A DNA stretch of 64,000 bases from Casuarina equisetifolia (taxonomy: Eukaryota > Streptophyta > Magnoliopsida > Fagales > Casuarinaceae). The notes beneath the pieces are model-generated. The model made no database searches and was not told the DNA's origin. It was given only the letters and a program-made list of their open reading frames with translations. The stretch covers positions 27,045,491-27,109,490 of the forward strand of contig CM052361.1 in assembly GCA_028551475.1 (NCBI GenBank), written 5' to 3'. Made by a program: the position numbers and the translations under genes. Shown in pieces: positions 44,851 to 56,110 of this stretch. The number at the start of each line of letters is the position of its first letter. The first letter of the stretch is position 1.

Positions 44851-45745
44851 CGAATTGGGAGCTTGGGAGACACCGAAGAACTGAAACAGAGCTTTACATA
44901 GATTCAGTCGGAAGTCTTAATTTATAAATCTGGGTATTGGTGTTTGTACGTTATTGTCCCGCGGGGATTACCTTTTCTGCCCGTCCATGACAGTCGATAG
45001 CTTCTTCTTTTCTTTTCTTTTCTTTTTTTCTCTCAGCTGGATCCGTTTACAAAGATACAAAAATAATTGTTCACAAAAGGAAGGCCTTCTTGGCTTGAAG
45101 GCGTTATTCTTTGTTGCAGTGTGATCTCTCGGACCTGTCTTATCATCGTACTGTTTCAGTTATTAGTTCTAATGGAGTCCATGGCCTGCTTTGCTTTTCT
45201 TGCTGCTATCAGATATTATTTAAAGTTTTAAACCCTCACATCACCACTCTCCTACAAAAGTCAATAAAGCCAAGCCTACCATTTCATGAAAACATATCCT
45301 TATATAAACTATGAGCATTAGCTTCACTGGCTGAAGCCGATGGCCGTTGTCTGCGCCAGTGGCAAATTGTTCAACTTTTGTAATGGCGACCAGGTCAGAG
45401 ATATACCACCTTTGATAAGCTATTCAATTTCCAGCTATTTATTTCCCGCTGAAGCTGCTTCAGGGTTAGCATTCAATATATATGCCTCGGCCATTCTCGT
45501 AGAATCCCAACTTTTCCCCCTTAATTTGCATTATCTTCACCCATTTTGGTTGGCTTGTTTCTTGAAGCTGACTGAGGCAAGAATTCTGAGGTTTTTTCTT
45601 TGTTCTGTCACCTAGTAGTTGGAACCTTTCTGCTGAACTCGATTTTGAGCTGTTTGATCATTCATTTATCTCCAAGTGTTGAAAGCTAGCATCTTCTTTC
45701 CTTGGTTTGCAATTCAGGTGCTTACGTTCTCAAAGCTTTATCGGG
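44851..45745 (+). promoter_or_regulatory. promoter and 5' leader region of unit 4
   Basis: Close copy of 17476-18377. A pyrimidine microsatellite (TTTTC repeats) lies at about 45004-45032, and CAATTCAG before 45718 resembles a splice acceptor. Regulatory elements could not be assigned reliably. Confidence 0.45.
45340..45615 (+). other. conserved upstream ORF (91 codons) before unit 4
   Basis: ATG at 45340, stop 130 bp before the RLK start. It begins MAVVCASGKLFNFCNG and ends RFFLCSVT, the same end as the copy before unit 2. It is open throughout despite substitutions. Confidence 0.4.
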
Positions 45746-48700
45746 ATGTTTCCGTCAAGAGCATGGACGTATGGACTCCTAATTTTTGTATGGTTGTGTT
45801 GCCCTTCATTGCTTGTAGGAGCACAGGATTACGTTACCACTCCTACAGAAGGTGATTATTTGCTTTACAGTACTTTTTTGGCTTGTCCTTATGATTCACT
45901 TTCTCCTTTTTCAGATGATATTCTTGAGCTGTACTTTATTGGAGTTCGAATACTTTAACTTGGATCTGCTAATGACCTGGATGTATATTCTCTGGACATG
46001 GAAAGCTTGAAAGTAGAACTAGAAAAACATGAGGACCAGTAAAACTTATGAGCTTGTTTATTATTTATGTTGATAGAATAATCATTATAACTACTATAAT
46101 TTGCAGTGAAAGCATTGAAGGCAATCAGGGCAAGTCTGATAGATCCCAATAATAATCTGAGTAATTGGGATCAAGGAGACCCATGCACATCAAATTGGAC
46201 TGGGGTTACGTGCTACAATACAGAGTTAGAAGATGGATATCTTCATGTTCAACTACTGTATGATTTTACATTTCTTTATGTCTGTTACCATTATTTATGT
46301 GTGTAATGTTGCATATCACCCACTTGTAATAATTTATATTTCTATCTTTCTTTTTTCGCTATTGCATGATGAGGTGCATATAACCCCATTTGTATACTTT
46401 TCCGTATGAGTTCCTGCTAAGGAATAAGTTCCTTGGTTCCGCAGACCATTTCTTACAGAACATGTTGGCTACACATGTTGGAAATAGGACTGGACCTAAT
46501 ATACACAAGTTCCCCAATTCTGCTAGAAAGATCAACAACATGTCTTAATGGGTTTGAAAATCTGTCTCTGTGATTTTTCACTTGCCCAAAAAATTAACAA
46601 CCAAGGGTTGATTGTAAAATTTCTTGCGGGCACGCTCATTCTATCTCTTGTCTAGCATGTTATAATAGTTAACCCAGTTAGAAGTTCAAATACAAGATTA
46701 TCAGACCTAGATGAAGCTTCAATTTAATTGCATGTAGGCATATCCATTGAAGAACTGGCATTGGTGCTTTAATAGTTTTCCTATAGTTCTCTCTCTACGG
46801 GCAACTATTAAGAATGAACCTATCTGGAACTTTGTCACCGGAGCTTGGCAACTTGCTCAATTTGACGACATTGTAAGGGAAAAAGACAAAAAAATTCTAA
46901 AAGCCGCTCTTTTTGTGCGCGGAGCTTCTTTATCTGCATCAAAGTTTTTAGATGCCTCTTTACTTAAATATTTGCATACATAGTTGTTCTCCAGTCTGTG
47001 GTGGTATGATTTACATATTCCACTGACATATGTTTCTCTATTTGCATTGTTAAAGGGATTTTATGTGGAACAACATAAGTGGGAGTATACCAAAAGAGAT
47101 AGGCAATATCAAGACTTTGGAACTTTTGTAAGTTGATCATGCTTTTTCTGTTGGATAATCAATACTATTATCCCTCGATTACTTGCTTCTATCATTAAGA
47201 AATGAAGATGTACTACTAGTTCTGCATTTTAAAGCATTTGATTTAAATTAAATTGGAGATAGTGTGTGAAGTAATTAACTTCGTACCTCGGCAGTGTATG
47301 GAATACTTGGTATTTTAGTGTTTTCGTGTTGTTGCACTTTTGCTTTGTCTCTAATTCTACCTATAATATTTGATGCTTTCAGGCTTCTCAGTGGAAACAA
47401 ATTAACAGGCCTCTTACCTGAAGAGCTAGGTTATCTGCCAAACTTGGATAGGTTACAAATTGACCAAAACAACATATCAGGACCGTTACCTGTATCACTT
47501 TCAAACCTGAACAATGCAAAACACTTGTGAGTGTGTTTTTGATGTTATTTTGTCTAAAATCAATTCTACAGTGACTAACCTTTTTACTTCTCTTGTTCCT
47601 TGTCCTTTGGGTGCGCCCCCTCCCCCTCCCTCCTCCTCCTCCTCCTTCCCTTATTTTATTTTTTCTTTGCTTCTTTTGAATAGTCACATGAACAACAATT
47701 TAATTAGTGGGCAAATACCACATGAGCTATCTAGATTACAAAATCTAGTTCACTTGTAAGTCAATAACTAAACACAATCTTATATTTCATAATTAGTTTA
47801 TATCTTTGTAAGTATCAATGACTATCATCTACTTTGCACATGCAGCCTTCTTGATAATAACAAGTTATCAGGGCATCTTTCACTAAAGTTCTTCAAATTG
47901 CCAAATTTAAAAATTCTGTAAGCATATTTGTATTTATCTCATAAGTGTCATTATATTTCAAGTGGGTGAGTATGTCGTCTCAAAAAAGTAAATGATTTCT
48001 TTTTCTTTGAATCTTTTTCCCTTTTGCTACGCTAATATTATTTAAATACTCTTTATCAATTTTCTTAATACTTCTAATTTCTTTGTTTTGCAGTCAACTT
48101 GATAACAATAACTTTGGTGGGACTTCAATTCCAGAGTCTTATAGCAACATGTCTCAATTGTTGAAGTTGTAAGTGCATGTTATATATATATATATATATT
48201 TTTCGTAGTTGGGTTTCAAGTGTAAAGGCAAATCAAGTTGTTAACCTTTATGTGACGATAAAAGAAGCTTTCCCGCTCCCTTCTCCCCTGCAGAAAGAAA
48301 AGGCAAGAAAAAAAAGATTCAAACGGAGAGGAAAATACTGAACAAAGTAGGAAAAATAAAAGATTAGTAGGATGGTATTTTATCAAGAAGAATGTATAAA
48401 AAAGAGTAGATTTAAGAAATTTGTCTCAGATGTAGAGTGATTTAAATCTTTTAAGGAAGCATGGAAGAATTTCACAGCAATTTGAAATATCAAGTTGTAG
48501 GTATATTGAACAAATCAGGGTTTCAAATTAATTAGCCTTTGTTTGATATTTTGTCTCATTTTTTGTAATATACTTGAGTCTTGAAAAGAGGCAATATTAC
48601 TTTAAGTAACTATCAAAAACTCTTCATGTTCAACTTTATATACTTGTGAGGTGGTAACCAACAAATATGTACATTCACATGTAATGCCAAGATTGAATAT

Positions 48701-50323
48701 TTGTGTTTTCATTAACTCTACTAGGAGCCTTAAAAAATGCAACTTGTGAGGACCAATTCCCAATTTGAGCCAAATACCAAACCTTTATTACATGTAAGTT
48801 ACTCTATTCTTTTACTTTTCACAAAATAAGGAAGTTTTTTGGTCAAAGACAATTTTGCGGCCTTTCTAAATTTCAGAGATCTCAGTTCAAATCATCTCAA
48901 TGGATCCATACCTCAAAGTATACTTTCTTATTATATCACAACCATGTAAGATATTACATCTTTTGAATGATATGTGAATTGCAATTTGTCTTTTTAAAAT
49001 TTATTACCAAATAATATAAGGCTCTTGGTTTTGAAAGAAAATTTACATCGCCAATGCCCTTGACTTGTGAAATCTTCTGTTGGAATAATGTGCATAGTGA
49101 TTTCTCCAACAACAACCTTAATGGAACAATTCCTACTTACTTTTCAGAACTCCCTCATCTTCGGATACTGTGAGTAATCTTTTAATTATTCTTTCATCAT
49201 TCATATTTAGTTTTAGGGTAGTTTTAGTTAGTTTCATCAAAGTTTTGAATTATCTAAATCACTAGTTTTTTGAGCTACTAGATAATATTAGCTATTGTAT
49301 TAAACTGTAAACTATTGACTTTACTTGGTAATTTGTTTCCCACTGTAGATCACTTGCAAACAATTTTTTGAATGGCTCCGTTCCATCTAGTATTTGGCAA
49401 AATAAGACTTTGAATGCAACAGAGAGACTTGTAGTGTAAGATGTGGATGACAATGTCGCTATTTCACATGATGGTTTTCTTACTTATAAGCTCTGGCTCG
49501 TGGAATATTTATATTGCAGGGATTTGCGGGATAATTCGCTTTCAAATGTTACAGGAAGTGTTGATCTGCCACAGAGTGTCTCCGTCTGGTTTGGTTCTAT
49601 ATACTTGCTTACCAAATTTGTTATGTGCAGTTTCTAGTGAAATGAAATGATCTCGGAAATTGTGATAACGATGCATTGTTTACTTTTGGGCTTCAAGGGA
49701 ACCCCTTATGCTCAAACAACAATGTAGTCCAGTTTTGTGGATCTGTAGGTAATACTGAAGATAGCTGTTCGGGATCACCAAATGCTACCTCTGGTTGTTC
49801 AGTATGCCAACCCCCAAGTGAATATAACCCCTCAATTCTTGGAACTTGTTTCTGTGCTGCCCCTCTACTTGCTGGATATCGATTGAAAAGCCCTGGATTC
49901 TCAAACTTTCTTCCATACAAAAGTGATTTTGAGAAGTACTTGACATCCGGTCTTAGGATATCACTCAATCAACTGTACATTGACACCGTTGGATGGCAAG
50001 GTGGACATCGATTGAGAATGACGTTGAAGATTTTTCCTGTATATGTTGCTGATGTCAAGAATTCTCATTTCTTCAACAGGAGTGAGATTCAACGGATTAT
50101 GAATGTGTTCATATCATTTGTGATCCCTGATAATGATCTATTTGGACCTGATGAACTTTTGGACTTCTCGAACAATTATAATGATGGTGGGTCTCAAACC
50201 TTATCTAATGTAGCTTGCGACAGAACTTTGTTGAATCTCTGATTTTATGTATACTCATATTTTTCAATACACTTGCAGTGACACGAACATCTATATCTTC
50301 TTTAAGCAAAGGGGCATTGGTTG

Positions 50324-50576
50324 TGTAACAAGAGGAAAAAAGAGAAAACGGGCCAATGTTTGGGAATTGTATATTTACTTGCTCAAGTAATTCAATACAG
50401 GACTCGTCCTTATATAACAGAAGGACCAAACTAACATGGAAAAAATATAGACAATGAACGAAATATTACATTAATTCATATACAAGTAATATCCATAATA
50501 AACCTATGCCATAAGGAAAGAATATGGACCTATATCAGGAAAATATAAACTGGAATATGCGGACGTATCTTCAACA
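50324..50576 (-). repeat. 3' LTR of copia B
   Basis: 253 bp, TG to CA. It carries a TATA-like segment near the text CTCGTCCTTATATAACAG (50402-50419 on the plus strand). It is followed by the polypurine tract of the minus-strand element. Confidence 0.93.
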
Positions 50577-50583
50577 CTCCCCC

Positions 50584-52950
50584 TCAAGCTAGTGGTTTGG
50601 GTGGTTTGTAAACATCAAACACACCAAGCTTGCTCAGGAGATAGGTATGTTGTCTTTGACAGAGAGCTTTTGTGAAGATGTCAGCAGGTTGTTCCGTTGT
50701 TCGTATCTCTTGTGTTTTGATGATTCCATCTTGAATTTTATCTCTTGTGAAGTGACAGTCGACTTCGATGTGCTTTGTTCTTTCATGGACCATAGGATTT
50801 GCAGCAAGTTTAAGAGCAGCATCGTTATCACAAAACAGAAGTGTAGGGCCTTTCACTAGAACCCCTAGATCCCGAAGTAGTCCCCTCAACCAAATGACTT
50901 CACAAGTGGTCTTGGCCATAGCACGATATTCCGATTCAGCAGATGATAATGAGACGGTCGATTGCTTCTTGGTCTTCCATGATAGTAGAGAATCCCCAAG
51001 TTTGATACAAAAACCAGTCGTTGATCTTCTGCTCATCGGGCAAGTGGCATAATCGGTGTCGCAATAGGCTTTCATTTCCATGTTACAATTTTTGGATAGA
51101 AGAATTCCCAAACCTGGACATCCCTTCAAGTATTTTACTACTTTGAGGGTTGCATTCATATGAGATTGTTTTGGATTGTGCATAAATTGACTAAGAATCT
51201 GGACGACATAGCAAATGTCAGGTCTTGTCATAGTGAGATAGATGAATTTTCCAACTAGTCTCTTGTAACTAGAGGGATCTTTAAGTGGCGGATCCTCATC
51301 CAAAGGTGATACTCCATTGTTATACGTTGGGGTTGTGAGGCTCAGATTTTGTTCGAACGGAATGACTGCTGGTTTGCATCCAGATAGACCAGCTTCAGAA
51401 ATGATTTCCATAACAAATTTGCGTTGACTAAGGCAAATTCCTTTCTCAGAGCGAGCTATTTCAATACCCAAGTAATACTTGGGGGGACCAAGGTCTTTAA
51501 TGTGGAATGTGGAATGTAGATATTGCTTGAACCGTGCAATAGCAGTTGGATTGTTGCCCATGATTAGGATGTCATCGACATATATCAAGAGAAAAATGGA
51601 AGAAGTACCTTTCTTCCATGTAAACAAGGCATAATCATGGCGGGATTGGCGGAAGTTCGCAGAGAAAAGCGCAAAAGTAAACTTAGCATACCATTGGCGA
51701 GAGGCTTGTTTGAGGCCATAAAGGGATTTACGAAGATGACAGACTAAAGACTCCCCCTGTCTGCGTAATCCCGGAGGAAGGTCCATGTAAATTTCCTCAC
51801 CCAAGTCCCCATGGAGAAAAGCATTATGGACATTCATCTGGTGGAGAGGCCAATCACGAAAAGCAGCAACAGCAAGAAAAGAACGAACAGTACCTTCCTT
51901 AGCAACAGGAGAGAAAGTGTCTTGATAATCAAAGCCTTCCTTTTGAGTATAGCCCTTAGCGACGAGCCGGACCTTATAGCGTTCAATGGAACCATCAGCC
52001 TTGTGTTTGATCTTATAAACCCATTTGCAACCAATGGGGCGACGATGAGGGGGACGAGGAACGAGATCCCAAGTGCGATTTGCAGCAAGAGCCTGAAGTT
52101 CAGCGGCCATGGCCTGTTGCCATTTGGGATCCTGGGAAGCCTCATGATAAGAAGAGGGTTCCACTTCTGCAGAAATTCGACTAATACAGCACAAATGATC
52201 AGGAGAAAGGCGAGTGAAGCTGACATATGATAAAATGGGATAAACCGAACCAGGAGCAACCAAGTTGGAGCAGATGTAATCCTCAGTCCAAGTGGGAGGC
52301 CTAGTAGCTCGACCAAAACGCCGAGGAGGCACAACGGGTGGTGGAGAAATGGAGGTCTTAACCACGGGCGGTACAGGAGGCACCACGGGTGGTGGAGAAG
52401 GAGAGGTCTCAAACACAGGTGGCACATAAGGGACAAGTGCAAGAGAGTCATCAGGAACGGCCAGAGGGGATGGAGGAACCAACATGGGAGGAGCCTCTGG
52501 AGGAGAGGAGGCAAGAGCTGCTGGAGTCGAGCTAAGGGGAATTGTGCCCGGAGGTCCAACCAGCACAAAAGGAGCCAAAGGGGCATCAACATCATCGGGC
52601 ATGAAGGGACGAGGGCTGCTCAAGGGCGTAGGTGGAGAATCTGTAACCTGCGAAGACTGAAATGGAAAAACGATCTCGTGAAAGATAACATCACGACTGA
52701 TAAAGAAACGGCTAGTGGAGATGTCTAAAACACGATAACCCTTCTGGAGAGGAGGGTACCCCATAAAAACACACCGGGTGGCACGAGGCCCTAATTTGTC
52801 TTGAGGACCAACAGTGGCAGTAAAGCACAAGCAACCAAAAATACGAAGATGCCCAATATCAGGGGGCTTCCCAAAAAGCAATTCAAAGGGGGTCTTTCCG
52901 TCAAGAACTCGAGAAGGCATGCGATTGATTAAGTAAGCAGCAATGACCAC
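50584..52950 (-). CDS. copia B pol 3' part: integrase C-terminus, reverse transcriptase, RNase H
   Basis: A 788-codon open frame. Residues 1-95 are the integrase C-terminal zone (TPFELLFGKPPDIGHLRIFGC, then FMGYP and SRDVIFHE). A Pro-rich linker follows (about 100-230), then RT from about 275 (CKWVYKIKHKADGSIERYK, FSPVAKEGTVRSFLAVAA, catalytic YVDDILIMG). RNase H follows, with KYLKGCPGLGI, WKTKKQSTVSLSSAESEYRA and TKHIEVDCHFTRDKI. These enzymes make and trim element cDNA. The frame is complete for RT/RNase H, but its ATG is internal and the upstream integrase core is interrupted, so it cannot arise from a normal polyprotein here. The long plus-strand frames opposite are shadows. Confidence 0.9.
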   Translation of the reverse strand: MVIAAYLINRMPSRVLDGKTPFELLFGKPPDIGHLRIFGCLCFTATVGPQDKLGPRATRCVFMGYPPLQKGYRVLDISTSRFFISRDVIFHEIVFPFQSSQVTDSPPTPLSSPRPFMPDDVDAPLAPFVLVGPPGTIPLSSTPAALASSPPEAPPMLVPPSPLAVPDDSLALVPYVPPVFETSPSPPPVVPPVPPVVKTSISPPPVVPPRRFGRATRPPTWTEDYICSNLVAPGSVYPILSYVSFTRLSPDHLCCISRISAEVEPSSYHEASQDPKWQQAMAAELQALAANRTWDLVPRPPHRRPIGCKWVYKIKHKADGSIERYKVRLVAKGYTQKEGFDYQDTFSPVAKEGTVRSFLAVAAFRDWPLHQMNVHNAFLHGDLGEEIYMDLPPGLRRQGESLVCHLRKSLYGLKQASRQWYAKFTFALFSANFRQSRHDYALFTWKKGTSSIFLLIYVDDILIMGNNPTAIARFKQYLHSTFHIKDLGPPKYYLGIEIARSEKGICLSQRKFVMEIISEAGLSGCKPAVIPFEQNLSLTTPTYNNGVSPLDEDPPLKDPSSYKRLVGKFIYLTMTRPDICYVVQILSQFMHNPKQSHMNATLKVVKYLKGCPGLGILLSKNCNMEMKAYCDTDYATCPMSRRSTTGFCIKLGDSLLSWKTKKQSTVSLSSAESEYRAMAKTTCEVIWLRGLLRDLGVLVKGPTLLFCDNDAALKLAANPMVHERTKHIEVDCHFTRDKIQDGIIKTQEIRTTEQPADIFTKALCQRQHTYLLSKLGVFDVYKPPKPLA

Positions 52951-54200
52951 ACAATCACCCCAAAATTTTTCAGGAATGGAGGCTTGGTGTTTAAGGGCGC
53001 GGGCAACTTCGAGGAGGTGGCAGTGTTTGCGTTCAACAACCCCATTTTGCTAAGGGGTATAGGTGCAAGAACTCTCATGGAGGATGTCGTAAGAGGAGAA
53101 GAAGGACGAATAATCATGATTAAAAAGATCACGGGCATTGTCCGTACAAACACGTTGAACGGAAGTGTGAAATTAGGTTTTGATGAGGGTAAAAAAACGG
53201 ATGAGATGGGAGAGGACTTAGGACTTAGATTGCATGAGAAAGACCCAAGTACCTCGAGAATAGTCATCGACAAGAGTAAGAAAAAAATGAGAACCATCAC
53301 GATGGGGCGTGTGGTAAGGCCCCCAAATGTCGATGTGAAGGAGAGCAAAAAGAAAAGTGGTACAAGAAAAGCTGGAAGGGAAAGGGTTCCTGGATTGTTT
53401 AGCGAGGGGGCAAACGGGACATTGAGGGTGAGGGAAGGTGGCACTGTGGCCTAAACGTTGATGAAAAAGAGAAATATTATTAATATTATTGGTGTTACAA
53501 AAGGAGCCCTGAAACAGGGAATTACAAGAAGGAAAAATAAAATTCGCAGGAAAAGAAACCCAAAAATAGAGACCATGAACGACCCTACCCAAGCCCATCA
53601 GTTTACCAGTCGAACGGGCCTGAAAAAGACAAAATTAAGAATTGGAAATAAGGCGACAATTATTGGAAGCACAAACTTTGGAAACGGAAATGAGATTAAA
53701 TTAGAATTCAGGAACAAAAAGAACATTATGGAGGGTGAGGTGTGGGCTAAGAGTAACGTCGCCAATTTGGGTGACAGAGGTAATGGTCCCATTAGGGAGG
53801 TAGACGGTAGTGGAGGGGTGATTATTGTGAATTTTGGAAAAAAATTTTGGGTGGCAAATAATATGGTCACTGGCGCCAGAGTCAATAATCCATGCATGAG
53901 AAGAAATCAAGCTCATAAGACAGAAAGACGTACCTGCAAAATTGCTAATTTTGTCTGGAATGCCGACATTGGAAAGGGCCTGCACGATTTGTTTGAGCTG
54001 AATCTCGCTGAGAGGATGTTCAATTTGTTCCCCAGAAATAGCAGTAAGTTGATTTATGGAGGCTTCCTTGTCAGAGGTGTTGCGGTCCGTGGGCTTGCCA
54101 TGAAGACGCCAGCACTAGGCCTTAGAATGGTTGGGCCTCTTGTAATATTCACAGACCACGCTGCTGGATCACGAGCGGGCTGAGTTCAGGCCGCGCGAGC
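52951..54200 (-). pseudogene. copia B protease and integrase core, broken
   Basis: Protease text WIIDSGASDHI lies in 53701-53985. The integrase core is split: 53218-53598 (LALLHIDIWGPYHTPHRDG-like, VDDYSRGTWVF) and 52929-53444 in another frame. TAG interrupts the conserved YTP-QNG motif near 53051, where active elements keep a sense codon. The gag zinc knuckle near 54130-54150 reads CEYYKRPNHSKA, with the second Cys lost, and is followed by a stop. Confidence 0.8.
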
Positions 54201-54453
54201 CTGTAAAAGAGCGCGAGGAGCGCACGTCGTTAGATCGTTTGACCGCGGGGGCTGGCGTGGCATCATGAGAGGCGTCAGAGCCATGCGCGCCTGAAGGGAA
54301 AAAGGGGCCGTCAGATCTAGGGTTATGATCTGGGCCATCCATCCCATAGTGAGAAGGCGCAAGGTCATTTCCCGTGTGACCTAAGCGCGCCGCCTGGGCG
54401 ATCCAGCTGCCAGGAGCAGAGTGACCAGCAACGAGGCGCGAGGAAGGAGGAGC

Positions 54454-55683
54454 CTAAGCCGAGAGGACGACCGTGTCACCGACGCGAAGGTATTCAAAGG
54501 ACGCGAGACGGTGATTTTCTTCTTGAACGGCGAGATGGAAGACACGGCGGATGGACGGCGGCGGCTCCATGGTAAGAACCTGTGATCGTAAAGGTGAGTA
54601 AGATTCATTTAGAATCAATAAAAAACGGGTGACCCGATCTTGTTCTTTGATGGAGCGGTAATGCCGTATGGTTGCTTCCGGTCCGTCGAGTTTCTCTTCG
54701 ACACTGTCTAGTTCGTTGCAAATCGCGGCGAAGCGATTGAAACAGACAACCACGGAGAGGTTGCCTTGTTTCAATTCGGTAAAGGCTTGGTGAAGCTGGA
54801 AACGCTTCACCCGATCGGCCTTGCCGTACATCTCTGTGATACTGTCCTAGAGAGTGTGAGCATCCTCCGTGGGAGGTAGACCGGCAACGATGTCCGGGGC
54901 GATGCAGTTGTCGAGCCATGTGTGGACCAACTGCGAACATTTTCGCCATTGCTTGGCGAGACGCTCGTCAGAGGGAACGGGGATGGTTCCGTCAAGGAAA
55001 CCATCCTTGTCCTTGGTGACGAGAGCGCGATGGATGTCGCGAGCCCAGATAGTGAAGTTATCGGCGCCGGTGAGTTGATGGCCGATCAAACGGAGTTTCG
55101 GTCCGTCAGACGCCGCCATGTAGAGGGCGTCGCCAGGCTTCAGGCGGTGGCGAACGAAGCCGAAATTGGGGAAAGGGCCCGACGGAAACGCCGGGTAGGG
55201 ATTCGACCTGAGTTGACCCAGAAAAGAATTGGGGAAAGTTTTCGGGTTGGGGAACGGGTAGGAGTCCGGCCCCGACCCGACGGGACCCGACCCAAGGGAG
55301 GGCCCGAGAGGAGGCAAACCGGACCCGAGATAAGGCCCGCCCCCAGTTGAGGCAGACTCAGGGTGGGCCACAGACAATGGGTTCAGACCGTCGGGGTGGA
55401 CGGTGGGTAGGCCCAATGGAGAAGGGCCTAGACTCGGTTGCGAAGGCTGGGCTGGAGGCGCAGAGTAAACATAAGGGTGGGGCATCATAACGGGCCACCC
55501 AGAGGAGGGTGCCGTGTAGGGAAACCAGGCCAGTGGATGAACTGGAATAGGCTGAGGTGGAACAGCCGAGGTTGAGCCAGTAGAACCCAGGGTTGGTGTG
55601 GGGTTTTTGTCGGTAGGGGAAGGTGGCTCATACGTGATATCCTTAATGATGGGAGCATCAAGGTCTTGACTGGCAGAAGGCAT
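54454..55683 (-). pseudogene. copia B gag, split by a stop
   Basis: The start at 55683 opens a Pro/Gly/Ser-rich N-terminus (about 175 residues), then the copia gag N-terminal motif (LIGHQLTGADNFTIWARDIHRAL) and WRKCSQLVHTWLDNCI. A stop at about 54849 separates it from the second half (54454-54831: MYGKADRVKRFQLHQAFTELK, FLLILNESYSPLRSQ), which is in the same frame. The unusually GC-rich composition compared with the surrounding receptor gene marks it as foreign to the locus. Confidence 0.85.
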
Positions 55684-55857
55684 GATGAAAGGTAAAAAAA
55701 ACTCTCTTTTTGTTGTTTCTGTGTATCGGATTACTGATTGCTACGCCGGAGTGCTAACGTATTTTGCAGGTTAGAGCAAAAAACAGGAGCTAAAAAAAGG
55801 CATAGACGATCAGAACAAGAAGCGGAAGCGGGAAGAAAAATTTGGCTCTTGATACCA

Positions 55858-56110
55858 TGTAACAAGAGGAAAAAAGAGAAAACGGGCCAGTGTTTGGGAA
55901 TTGTATATTTACTTGCTCAAGTAATTCAGTACAGGACTCGTCCTTATATAACGGAAGGACCAAACTAACATGGAAAAAATATAGACAATGAACGAAATAT
56001 TACATTAATTCATATACAAGTAATATCCATAATAAACCTATGCCATAAGGAAAGAATATGGACCTATATCAGGAAAATATAAACTGGAATATGTGGACGT
56101 ATCTTCAACA
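55858..56110 (-). repeat. 5' LTR of copia B
   Basis: 253 bp, the same length as its partner, differing at four transitions. The primer-binding site abuts it at 55843-55857. Confidence 0.93.

Larger units (their letters stand above)
50324..56110 (-). mobile_element. Ty1/copia LTR retrotransposon B, complete with both LTRs
   Basis: A 5787 bp minus-strand element inside exon 15 of unit 4. The target duplication GGTTG is at 50319-50323 and 56111-56115. LTRs of 253 bp each (50324-50576, 55858-56110) start TGTAACAAGAGG and end CTTCAACA; they differ at only four positions, all transitions (1.6%). The primer site on the minus strand, TGGTATCAAGAGCCA (55843-55857), and a polypurine tract AGCTTGAGGGGGA beside the left LTR are in place. 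Despite the young LTRs, gag and integrase contain stops and frame changes; only the RT/RNase H end is open. Confidence 0.96.

Noticed and set aside
47620..47645. CT-rich run and a Gly/Arg-rich minus-strand frame
   Set aside because: Simple-sequence polypyrimidine DNA in intron 5 of unit 4.
48181..48199. TA dinucleotide run
   Set aside because: Ordinary microsatellite at the start of an intron; nothing further attached to it.
51811..52595. Frames overlapping the copia B RT gene on both strands
   Set aside because: Out-of-frame readings of the Pro-rich linker and RT; low-complexity Leu/Pro text only.
52984..54183. Plus-strand frames of 156 and 241 codons
   Set aside because: They lie opposite the integrase, protease and gag-pol region of copia B and have no motif of their own; antisense shadows in GC-rich coding DNA.
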